DNA of 64,000 bases, from NCBI RefSeq assembly GCF_008085905.1, contig NZ_VSFF01000008.1, positions 1 to 64,000 on the forward strand, read 5' to 3'. Made by a program: the position numbers and the translations under genes. This stretch comes from Actinomadura syzygii (GTDB lineage Bacteria > Actinomycetota > Actinomycetes > Streptosporangiales > Streptosporangiaceae). The notes beneath the pieces were generated by a model. The model searched no databases and was not told the DNA's origin. It saw only the letters and a program-made list of their open reading frames with translations. Below are positions 25,845 to 33,307 of this stretch, in pieces. The first letter of the stretch is position 1. Every line of letters begins with the position of its first letter.

Positions 25845-28724
25845 ATGGCGGGCGACGGCGACCGGGGCCTGAGCGAGGATCGGTTACGCGGGGTGCTCGA
25901 CCTGTTCGAGCGGCTGCGGGAGCGGCCGCCGTGGCGGTGGCGCGAACGCCTGCGACCGCTGCTCCTGCTGCTCGGCCCGGCGCGGGCCACGTCCCATCTC
26001 GCGGAGATGCTCAAGTCCCGCTGCGAGGACGAGCGCGCCCCCGTCTCGCACATCGCCGCCGACACGCCCGCGACCGACGTCTCGGGCGTCCTGCGGGAGG
26101 CCAAGCGCGAGCTGTCGCAGCCGAGCAGCCACCGCCGCGCCGAGCCGCCGCTGCGGTTCCCCCTGCTGGAGATGGCGCTGTGGCTGCGCGACCTGCGCGA
26201 GATCCGGCTCGCCGGGGACCGTCCGGCGCCGCGCGGCGCGTCCGCGTCGGAGCGGGAGAACCACCTGCTCGTCCGGCGGCTGACGCACCCGCCGGTCGGC
26301 GACAACGAGAACGCGCGGCGCCGCGAGCTGAACCGGGTGATCCGCCGCCGCGGCCGGGACGTGCTGCGCGACCTGGAGGAGCGGCGCGGCCGTCCCGCGA
26401 CGTTCCTGGCGTTCCTGGAGCAGATCGCGCCGATCGGGATCGCCGTCGTCGCGCTGATCAGCGCGGGGACGGCCGCCGCGCTCGACCTCGCGGCGGCGGT
26501 GCTCGCCGCCGTCGTCGGGCTGGCGTTCGTGACCGTGCAGATCCTCGCGCGGACGCGCGGCTGGTACGGAGTCCACCAGTTCGCGTGGTTCCTCAAGCAG
26601 CCCTACGTCGACCACGACTCGACAGGTTTCCTCGGTTTCGCGCTGGGCGTGTTCGATCCGCGCCCGGTCGAGCCGGACGACCACGGCGCGCAGCTCGACC
26701 TGCTCCTCGTCGCCGCCTTCCTGGAGGATCTGCGGCGCAACTACCGGCGCGACTACCGGCGGGCGGCGTGGGCCCGGGTCCGCTACCCGGTGCTGATCTT
26801 CGAGTACCTGGCGGCCGGGCATCCGGGCGTGACGTTCGTGGAGCTGGTCGAGCGGGTCCGCGCCGACACGCAGGCCACGGAGGGCCTGCCCGGCTTCGAC
26901 CCGCTGATCGTCACGGCCGGGGTGGACCCGGACGCGCCCGCCTCCGACGACCCGTCCGCGTCCGCCGGGCCGCGGCTCGTCGACCGGCTCGCGGAGGCCG
27001 TCCGGGTGGACGTGTCGTCCGGCGAACCGCAGAGCGTCGTGGCGGCGCGCGTCCTGTGGGACGGCTACACGCACGAGCAGCGGCGGGTCGGCGCGCTCGG
27101 CTCGCGTCGCGAGTTGCGCGTCGACATCACCCGCGACCCGGGCGGCGACCTGCCGCCGGTCCGGCCGGTGCGGCGCCGACCGCGGCTCGCGCATCCGGCG
27201 CTGCCGTGGATCGCGATGGTCGCGGTCGCGGCGGCGTCCGTCAGCGTCATCTCCGTCCAGGTGGTGCGGTACTGCTCGCCGTTCGGTATCCGGCGGATGG
27301 CGAACGGCGAATGCGTCGGCATCACGGACGGATCGTTCCGTTTCGGCGAGAGCTCGGGCGGCCGGAACAACGACAACCGGCTGAACAAGGTCCTGGACGG
27401 GATCGAGTCGCAGAACGACCACGTCAAGGAATCCGGAAAGCCGTACGCGACGGTCGTCTACCTCGGGCCGGTGACGGCCGACCCGTCCATCGAGAACCGG
27501 CGGATCGACCTCCTCGCCGGGGTTCAGGGCGAGCTGATCGGGCTGGCCGTCGCGCAGAAACGGTTCAACGACGCGGCCGAGGGCGACGACCTCCGGTTGC
27601 GGGTGCTGATCGCCAACGCGGGCGCGAAGTTCCGGTACGCCGTGCACGTCGCCGAGCAGATCCGGAAGCGGGCCCTGAAAGACCGCACCGTCGTCGCGGT
27701 GCTCGGTTTCGAGCAGAGCAGGCGGCAGACCCAGCAGGCGATCCAGTTGCTGGCGAAGTCGGCGCTGCCGCTGGTCGGGACGGCGAACAGCTACGACGGG
27801 ACGGCCCTGCTCGACGGCGACGCGGGCTATTCGCCGTACTATTTCCGGCTCGCGTCCCCGAACTCGCGGACGGCGAAGCACGCCGCGTTCTGGGCGCGGA
27901 ACGGCGACGTCGGCGGCGCGAAAGTGCGGGAGGCGGCGGTCGTCTACAACAACGACCCGGACGACCTCTACAGCCGGAACATGGCGTCCGACTTCCAGAA
28001 GGCGTTCCGCCCGGGAACGGCGCGCATGCTGCCGTACCGGAACCCGGGCGAGCTGAACAAACTGGTGCGGGAGGCGTGCCAGAGGCAACCCGAGATGTTC
28101 TACTACGCGGGCCGCGCCGACGAGTTCCGCTCGTTCGTCAACGTCCTGGAACTGTCGTGCCCTAAGCGGCCGCTGGTCCTGGCGGACGACGAGATCGCGA
28201 AGTACGTCAGCGACAATTCCTACGAGCTCGGCCGCAAGAACACCTTCGACCTGTACTTCACGCCGCTCGCCGCCCGCGAGGCGTGGACGGCGCGCTGGAT
28301 CGGCGGCCAGTCGCCGCAGACCTTCTACTCCGACTACGACCCCGCCGTCCGCGCCATGACGGACGGGAACGCCGACCAGAGCAGGCAGCCCGCGATCACC
28401 CGCGCCGCCGTGTCCTACGACGCGGTGACCCTCGTCGCCAGCGTGGCGGGCCGCGTCTACTGGCAGGAGAAGGCGCTCCCGTCCGCGACGTCGGTGTTCG
28501 CCGCGCTGAACGACCCGGACCACGACGTCCTGCGGAACGGGGCGAGCGGCGTCATCCGGTTCGGCTCCCGCACGACCGGCCACCAGGTGCTCGACAAGCC
28601 GGTCATGCTCGCGACGCTCAAGCAGGACGGCACCACCGAGGTCGAACAGGTCTGCGGCCGCCTGATCGCGGGACGCCAGGGCCCCGCCCACTGCCCGCCC
28701 GGAGGCGAAACGTCCGACACGTGA
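25845..28724 (+). CDS. Three-TM receptor with extracellular type-1 periplasmic-binding-protein domain
   Basis: A 959-aa protein. Residues 1-185 are cytoplasmic, helical and Arg-rich. Two adjacent TM helices follow (about 193-235), then a cytosolic domain of about 200 residues (HQFAWFLKQPYVDH, LLLVAAFLEDLRRNYRRDY, PVLIFEYLAA), a third TM (about 452-474), and a 485-residue exported part. The exported part begins YCSPFG...GECVGITDG and continues as an ABC-transporter substrate-binding/ANF-receptor-like fold (VYLGPVTADPSIENRRIDLLAGVQGELIGLAVAQ; VVAVLGFEQSRRQTQQAIQLLAKSALPLVGT; AAVVYNNDPDDLYSRNMASDF). No permease or ATPase gene is adjacent. So it is more likely a sensor than a transporter subunit. 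ATG 25845 has GCGAGG upstream. Confidence 0.8.
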   Translation: MAGDGDRGLSEDRLRGVLDLFERLRERPPWRWRERLRPLLLLLGPARATSHLAEMLKSRCEDERAPVSHIAADTPATDVSGVLREAKRELSQPSSHRRAEPPLRFPLLEMALWLRDLREIRLAGDRPAPRGASASERENHLLVRRLTHPPVGDNENARRRELNRVIRRRGRDVLRDLEERRGRPATFLAFLEQIAPIGIAVVALISAGTAAALDLAAAVLAAVVGLAFVTVQILARTRGWYGVHQFAWFLKQPYVDHDSTGFLGFALGVFDPRPVEPDDHGAQLDLLLVAAFLEDLRRNYRRDYRRAAWARVRYPVLIFEYLAAGHPGVTFVELVERVRADTQATEGLPGFDPLIVTAGVDPDAPASDDPSASAGPRLVDRLAEAVRVDVSSGEPQSVVAARVLWDGYTHEQRRVGALGSRRELRVDITRDPGGDLPPVRPVRRRPRLAHPALPWIAMVAVAAASVSVISVQVVRYCSPFGIRRMANGECVGITDGSFRFGESSGGRNNDNRLNKVLDGIESQNDHVKESGKPYATVVYLGPVTADPSIENRRIDLLAGVQGELIGLAVAQKRFNDAAEGDDLRLRVLIANAGAKFRYAVHVAEQIRKRALKDRTVVAVLGFEQSRRQTQQAIQLLAKSALPLVGTANSYDGTALLDGDAGYSPYYFRLASPNSRTAKHAAFWARNGDVGGAKVREAAVVYNNDPDDLYSRNMASDFQKAFRPGTARMLPYRNPGELNKLVREACQRQPEMFYYAGRADEFRSFVNVLELSCPKRPLVLADDEIAKYVSDNSYELGRKNTFDLYFTPLAAREAWTARWIGGQSPQTFYSDYDPAVRAMTDGNADQSRQPAITRAAVSYDAVTLVASVAGRVYWQEKALPSATSVFAALNDPDHDVLRNGASGVIRFGSRTTGHQVLDKPVMLATLKQDGTTEVEQVCGRLIAGRQGPAHCPPGGETSDT

Positions 28725-28753
28725 CCCGGTGACGCAGGCCCCGGAGACGAGCA

Positions 28754-28779
28754 AGGCCCCCGGTCCGGACCGGGGGCCT
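28754..28779. terminator. Bidirectional terminator (perfect 26-bp palindrome)
   Basis: AGGCCCCCGGTCC (28754-28766) is followed at once by its exact reverse complement (28767-28779). It stands between the convergent receptor gene (stop 28724) and citrate synthase gene (stop 28808), 30 bp from each, and can end both transcripts. Confidence 0.8.
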
Positions 28780-28807
28780 CAGGCGTTCGGGGGGCGACGC
28801 CGGTGTG

Positions 28808-29920
28808 TCAGCCGGCGTGACGCTTGAGGACCTCCGCCGCGCCCTGGACGTCGTCGATCGACCGCGTCCCGGGGCCGGTGTACCTGGCGCTCGGCCGGAC
28901 GAGCCGGCCCGTGCGCTTCTGCTCGAGGATGTGCGCCGCCCATCCGGCGGTGCGGCCGCAGGTGAACATGGCGGGCATCATCGCGGTCGGAACCTCGGCG
29001 AAGTCGAGGATGACCGCGGCCCAGAACTCGACGTTCGTCTCGATCGGGCGGTCCGGGCGCCGCTCGCGCAGCACCGCGAGCGCGGCGTCCTCCAGGGCCT
29101 TCGCGGCCTCGAAGCGCGGCGCGTCGAGGTCCCGCGCGGTGCGCCGCAGCACCCGGGCGCGCGGGTCCTCGGCCCGGTAGACGCGGTGGCCGAAGCCCAT
29201 CAGCCGGTCGCCGGAGTCGAGGATGTCGGTGACGACCTTGCGGGCGTCCCCGATCTGCTCGACCTTGTCGATCATCGGGAGGACGCGGGCGGGCGCGCCG
29301 CCGTGCAGCGGCCCGGACATCGCGCCGATCGCGCCGGAGATGCTGGCGGCGACGTCCGCGCCGGTGGAGGCGATCACCCGGGCGGTGAAGGTGGACGCGT
29401 TCATGCCGTGCTCGGCGGCGGAGACCCAGTAAGCGTCGATGGCCCGGACGTGCTTGGGGTCGGGCTCACCGCGCCAGCGGACCATGAACCGCTCGGTGAT
29501 CGTGCCGGCCGCGTCGATCCGGTGCTGCGGGACCATCGGAACGCCGATGCCGCGCGCCGACTGCGCGACGAAGGACAGCGCCGTGACCGACACGCGGGCG
29601 AGGTCGGCGCGGGCCTCCTCGTCGGTGATGTCGAGGAGCGGTCGCATGCCGTAGGCGGGGGCGAGGGTGGGGAGCGCGCTCTGCACGTCCACCCGGACGT
29701 CGCCGGAGGTGACCGGCAGGACGTGCGGGTCGGCGGGGGCGAGGCCGGGGTCGAAGCTGTCGTCCACGAGGAGGCCCCAGGCGTCGCCGAAGGAGACGCG
29801 GCCGACGAGATCCTCGATGTCCACGCCCCGGTACCGGAGGGCTCCGCCCTCCTTGTCCGGTTCGGCGATCTCGGTCTCGAAGGCCACGACCCCCTCGAGA
29901 CCAGGTTTGAAGTCGGACAT
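28808..29920 (-). CDS. Citrate synthase, short actinobacterial class II type
   Basis: A 370-aa citrate synthase, condensing oxaloacetate and acetyl-CoA at entry to the TCA cycle. Active-site His are in SGPLHGGAP and MGFGHRVYR; the C-terminal FTCGRTAGWAAHILEQ is conserved. Where many enzymes have NVDFY, this one reads NVEFWAAVILDFA, as in related actinobacterial citrate synthase 2 proteins (from memory). The start is ATG 29920 (MSDFKPGLEGVVAFET) behind AAAGGCAGGA; an open frame running further upstream is not coding. Divergent from pdxH across 200 bp. Confidence 0.95.
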   Translation of the reverse strand: MSDFKPGLEGVVAFETEIAEPDKEGGALRYRGVDIEDLVGRVSFGDAWGLLVDDSFDPGLAPADPHVLPVTSGDVRVDVQSALPTLAPAYGMRPLLDITDEEARADLARVSVTALSFVAQSARGIGVPMVPQHRIDAAGTITERFMVRWRGEPDPKHVRAIDAYWVSAAEHGMNASTFTARVIASTGADVAASISGAIGAMSGPLHGGAPARVLPMIDKVEQIGDARKVVTDILDSGDRLMGFGHRVYRAEDPRARVLRRTARDLDAPRFEAAKALEDAALAVLRERRPDRPIETNVEFWAAVILDFAEVPTAMMPAMFTCGRTAGWAAHILEQKRTGRLVRPSARYTGPGTRSIDDVQGAAEVLKRHAG

Positions 29921-30120
29921 GTCGTCCTGCCTTTCGTCTCCGGCGAGCATCCCTCGTCCGGCCCGTTCGCCGAGCGCGCGCGGGCGGTCCGCGCAGGTTG
30001 GGGGCGAGGAATGTTCGGTTTGATAAGGCGGTGCCGTGCCATTGAACCCTGTCTGCTTTACCGTCCAGTACCCAGGGGTCCCGTCAGTTGCACAAGGGCC
30101 AGGTGAGAGGCTCGGACGCT

Positions 30121-30855
30121 GTGGACTCCGCAACGCCCGACCCAGCACGGCTCCGCAGATCCTACGAGGCGGGCGAAATGTCCGAGTCGGCGCTCCCCGC
30201 CGATCCGCTCGCGCTCTTCGCCGCCTGGTTCGCAGGCGTGCACGAATCCGGCCTGGCGGAGCCGAACGCGATGATCCTCGCGACCGCCTCCGGAGACGGC
30301 GTGCCGAACGCGCGGACCGTCCTGCTCAAGGGGTACGGGCCGCAGGGGTTCCGGTTCTTCACGAACCTGACGTCCCAGAAGGGCGTGGAACTGGCCGAGA
30401 ACCCGCGCGCGGCGGTCGTCTTCCCCTGGCACGCCCTGCACCGGCAGGTCCGGGCCGGCGGGCCGGTGTTCGAACTGCCCCGGGAGGAGTCGGCCGCCTA
30501 CTTCCGGACGCGCCCGCACGGCTCGCGGCTCGGCGCGTGGGCGAGCGAGCACCAGTCCGGCGTCATCCCCGGACGGGACGTCCTGGAGCGCCGCTTCGCC
30601 GAGCTGGCCGAGCGCTGGCCCGACCCGGCGGAGGGACGGCGGCCGGGCGCGCCGGACGCCGAGTCCGCCGACGCCGTCCCGCTGCCCGACTTCTGGGGCG
30701 GGTACCGGCTCGTCCCGGAATGGATTGAGTTCTGGCAGGGGCGTCGCGACCGGCTGCACGACCGCGTCCGGTACCGCCGCGAGGCGGGGCCGCCCGCGCT
30801 GGACGGAACCCTGGGGGAGACGGGGAGGTGGGTGATGGAGAGACTGTCTCCGTGA
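30121..30855 (+). CDS. pdxH: Pyridoxamine 5'-phosphate oxidase
   Basis: A 244-aa FMN enzyme that oxidises pyridoxine or pyridoxamine 5'-phosphate to pyridoxal 5'-phosphate. Markers are LRRSYEAGEMSESALPADPLALF at the start, PNARTVLLKGYGPQGFRFFTNLTSQKG (FMN binding), FPWHALHRQVR, and the C-terminal RLHDRVRYRR with WVMERLSP. GTG 30121 is preferred for alignment and an AGAGG about ten bases upstream; TTG 30088 is open. An insertion of about 15 residues (GRRPGAPDAESADAV) precedes the FWGGYRL motif. Its stop overlaps the next start as GTGA. Confidence 0.94.
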   Translation: MDSATPDPARLRRSYEAGEMSESALPADPLALFAAWFAGVHESGLAEPNAMILATASGDGVPNARTVLLKGYGPQGFRFFTNLTSQKGVELAENPRAAVVFPWHALHRQVRAGGPVFELPREESAAYFRTRPHGSRLGAWASEHQSGVIPGRDVLERRFAELAERWPDPAEGRRPGAPDAESADAVPLPDFWGGYRLVPEWIEFWQGRRDRLHDRVRYRREAGPPALDGTLGETGRWVMERLSP

Positions 30856-32222
30856 ATCCGGAACAGCAGCCAACCCCCACCCACGCTCCTGACAACCTCT
30901 CCCCTCCCGATGACGCCGAGCCCGAGCCCGAGCCCGAACATCCGCTGAAACCGCCCGGAGCCGGGCGGGGCGGGATTCTGCGCGGCCTGGCGATCGACAC
31001 CCGCCCGCTGTCCAGCGGCCCCTACCGGCGGCTCTGGCTGGGGCAGGGCGTGTCGTTCATCGGGTTCCAGGTCACCGCCGTGGCCGTGCCCGTCCAGGTG
31101 TACGACATGACCCGGTCGTCGTTCTGGGTGGGCGTGGTCGGGTTCGTGAACCTCGTCCCGCTGATCGTGTTCGGGCTGTGGGGCGGCGCGGTCGCCGACC
31201 ACATGGACCGGCGCAGGCTCCTGCTCGTCTCGTCCTACGTGATGTGGGCGGGGACGTTCCTGCTGCTCGTCCCGGCCCTGCTGGGCGTGCACAGCCTCGT
31301 CCTGATCATGGTCGCGGTGGCGGTCCAGGCGGTCGGGGTGTCGGTGTCGTCGCCGACCCGCAGCGCGATGATCCCCCGGCTGGTCGACGCGCCCCTCGTC
31401 CCGGCGGCGAACACGCTGAACTTCACCGTCATGCAGGGCGGCGGCCTCGCCGGGCCGCTGTTCGCCGGCGTGGTCATCTCCCACTGGAGCTACGCCGTCG
31501 CGTACGCGCTGGACGCCGTCCTGTTCACGTTCGTGCTGTACGCCGCGCTGCGGCTGCCCCCGATGCCGCCGCTCGGCGAGCTCGCCGGCACGCCGGGGCT
31601 GCGGTCGGTGTTCGACGGCCTGCGCTACCTGTCCGCGCAGCCGGTGCTGATGATGTCGTTCGTCGTGGACATCATCGCGATGGCGGTCGCGATGCCGCGC
31701 GCCCTGTTCCCCGAGGTCGCCGACACGAAGTTCGGCGGCGAGGGGGCGGTCGGCTACCTGTTCGCGGCGATCGCGATCGGCGCGCTCCTCGGCGGGATGT
31801 CGTCCGGCTGGATCGGACGCGTGCGCAAGCAGGGCATCGCGCTCATCGTGTCGATCGTGGTCTGGGGGCTCGCCGTGGCGGCGTCCGGGCTGGCCGGGCA
31901 GCTCTGGCTGGCGGTGGCGCTCCTCGCCGTGGGCGGCGCGGCCGACCTGGTGTCCGCCGTGTTCCGCCAGTCGATGCTCCAGACCTACGCGCCGGACGAG
32001 ATGCGCGGACGCCTCCAGGGCGTGTTCACCGTCGTCGTCGCGGGCGGGCCGCGGCTCGGGGACGTCCGCGCCGGGGCGACCGCGAGCGTCGCCGGGGCCA
32101 CCGCGTCCTGGGTCGGGGGCGGGCTCGCCTGCGCGGCGCTGGTCGTGGTCGCAGGGTTCGCCGTCCCCGCGCTGCTCCGCTATGACACACGTACCGCCGG
32201 AACGGTCCCAGTCGATGGGTGA
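30852..32222 (+). CDS. MFS transporter (MFS_3 type), coupled to pdxH
   Basis: A 456-aa transporter with about 12 TM helices after a Pro/Glu-rich cytoplasmic head of 45 residues (repeated Glu-Pro). RRLWLGQGVSFIGFQVTAVAVPVQVYDMT and GLWGGAVADHMDRRRLLL (motif A) are typical of the DHA3/enterobactin-exporter group. GTG 30852 overlaps the pdxH stop by 4 bp (GTGA), which shows translational coupling; a physiological link to vitamin B6 is not obvious. The TM10-11 loop contains an unusual VVVAGGPRLGDVRAGATAS stretch. Substrate unknown. Confidence 0.88.
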   Translation: MNPEQQPTPTHAPDNLSPPDDAEPEPEPEHPLKPPGAGRGGILRGLAIDTRPLSSGPYRRLWLGQGVSFIGFQVTAVAVPVQVYDMTRSSFWVGVVGFVNLVPLIVFGLWGGAVADHMDRRRLLLVSSYVMWAGTFLLLVPALLGVHSLVLIMVAVAVQAVGVSVSSPTRSAMIPRLVDAPLVPAANTLNFTVMQGGGLAGPLFAGVVISHWSYAVAYALDAVLFTFVLYAALRLPPMPPLGELAGTPGLRSVFDGLRYLSAQPVLMMSFVVDIIAMAVAMPRALFPEVADTKFGGEGAVGYLFAAIAIGALLGGMSSGWIGRVRKQGIALIVSIVVWGLAVAASGLAGQLWLAVALLAVGGAADLVSAVFRQSMLQTYAPDEMRGRLQGVFTVVVAGGPRLGDVRAGATASVAGATASWVGGGLACAALVVVAGFAVPALLRYDTRTAGTVPVDG

Positions 32223-32350
32223 TCGAGGCGCGTGGGAAGTTTTGGCGTTCATCCCGTGTTCCCCCTACCCGGCTTCAGGGGGATATTCGCCGGGCCCGGC
32301 GTCGAGAGGTCCGAGCAAGTAGACTCCTGCCCATAAGACTGGAGGGAGCT

Positions 32351-33052
32351 GTGACCTCACACGGCCTGATCGATACCACGGAGATGTACCTCCGGACGGT
32401 TTTCGAGCTCGAAGAGGAGGGGATCATTCCCCTCCGCGCGCGCATCGCCGAGCGGCTCTCCCAAAGCGGCCCGACGGTGAGCCAGACGGTCGCGCGGATG
32501 GAGCGCGACGGTCTCCTCCGGGTCGAGGGCGATCGGCATCTCGAACTGACCGAGAGCGGCCGCGGGCTCGCCACCCGCGTGATGCGCAAGCACAGGCTCG
32601 CCGAATGCCTGCTGGTCAACGTGATCGGGCTGCCCTGGGAGGACGTCCATATCGAGGCGTGCCGGTGGGAGCACGTGATGTCGGAGGACGTCGAGCGCCG
32701 CCTGGTCGCGCTGCTCGACAACCCGACCACCTGCCCGCACGGCAACCCGATCCCGGGCCTGGACGAACTCGGCGGGCACGGCGCCGACGGCGACCCGTCC
32801 CCGCTGTCGGTGATGACCGCCGTGGCGTCCTCGGCGGGCGCCGACGCCGTGATCCGCCGCATCAGCGAGCAGGTCCAGAGCGACAGCGACCTGATGCTTA
32901 GACTCAAGCAAATAGGGATACAACCGGGACGAGAGGTGACGCTTCGGGCGACCGATGACGGGGTGCAGGTGATCAGTGACGACGAGGCCGACAGTCCAGC
33001 GACGGAGCTGCCGCGCGACATCGCCGAACACGTCTTCGTCAGCAGGCGCTGA
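32351..33052 (+). CDS. DtxR/IdeR-family metal-dependent repressor
   Basis: A 233-aa protein with an N-terminal winged helix (1-70; ARIAERLSQSGPTVSQTVARMERDGLL), a dimerisation/metal domain (71-140) and an SH3-like C-terminal domain. All metal ligands of DtxR are present with an offset of two: M12, C104, E107, H108 for the primary site and H81, E85, H100 for the ancillary site. It would bind Fe(II) and repress iron uptake genes. GTG 32351 has GGAGGGAG directly upstream. No obvious iron box lies before its own gene or elsewhere in the window. Confidence 0.93.
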   Translation: MTSHGLIDTTEMYLRTVFELEEEGIIPLRARIAERLSQSGPTVSQTVARMERDGLLRVEGDRHLELTESGRGLATRVMRKHRLAECLLVNVIGLPWEDVHIEACRWEHVMSEDVERRLVALLDNPTTCPHGNPIPGLDELGGHGADGDPSPLSVMTAVASSAGADAVIRRISEQVQSDSDLMLRLKQIGIQPGREVTLRATDDGVQVISDDEADSPATELPRDIAEHVFVSRR

Positions 33053-33175
33053 CCCGGTCGGCGTGCGAACGGTGGGCGCGCGGTTCGCCGGGGGACGGGG
33101 CCCCCTCTCGACGGTCTATACCGAAGATCTCCGTGGCTTCCCGCCTTTCGGGCGTATCCCGGCGGCCGGTTCGTC

Positions 33176-33198
33176 GTTCAATACGACGGAGGGGGTAC
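33176..33198 (+). promoter_or_regulatory. Possible SigB/SigF-type promoter before the SpoIIE-type regulator
   Basis: GTTCAA (33176-33181) and GGGTAC (33193-33198) resemble the SigB-family -35 and -10 elements. The spacer is only 11 bp, shorter than the usual 13-16, and a 6-bp inverted repeat (CGTCGT at 33172-33177, ACGACG at 33183-33188) overlaps it. It is 110 bp before ATG 33308. The rest of the 255-bp gap holds nothing else I can name. Confidence 0.25.
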
Positions 33199-33307
33199 GC
33201 GCGGCGTCCGCGCCGCGACGCCCGGTGATCATCGGGCCGGGCGGCGCCGGGTGGCCGGGCGGCGGGCACGCGGTCGGCGGGCTCGGCACTGTTTTCGGGA
33301 TGGGGAG

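Noticed and set aside
32223..32350. Iron box (DtxR/IdeR site) before the DtxR-family gene
   Set aside because: No sequence close to the 19-bp TTAGGTTAGGCTAACCTAA-type consensus is present.
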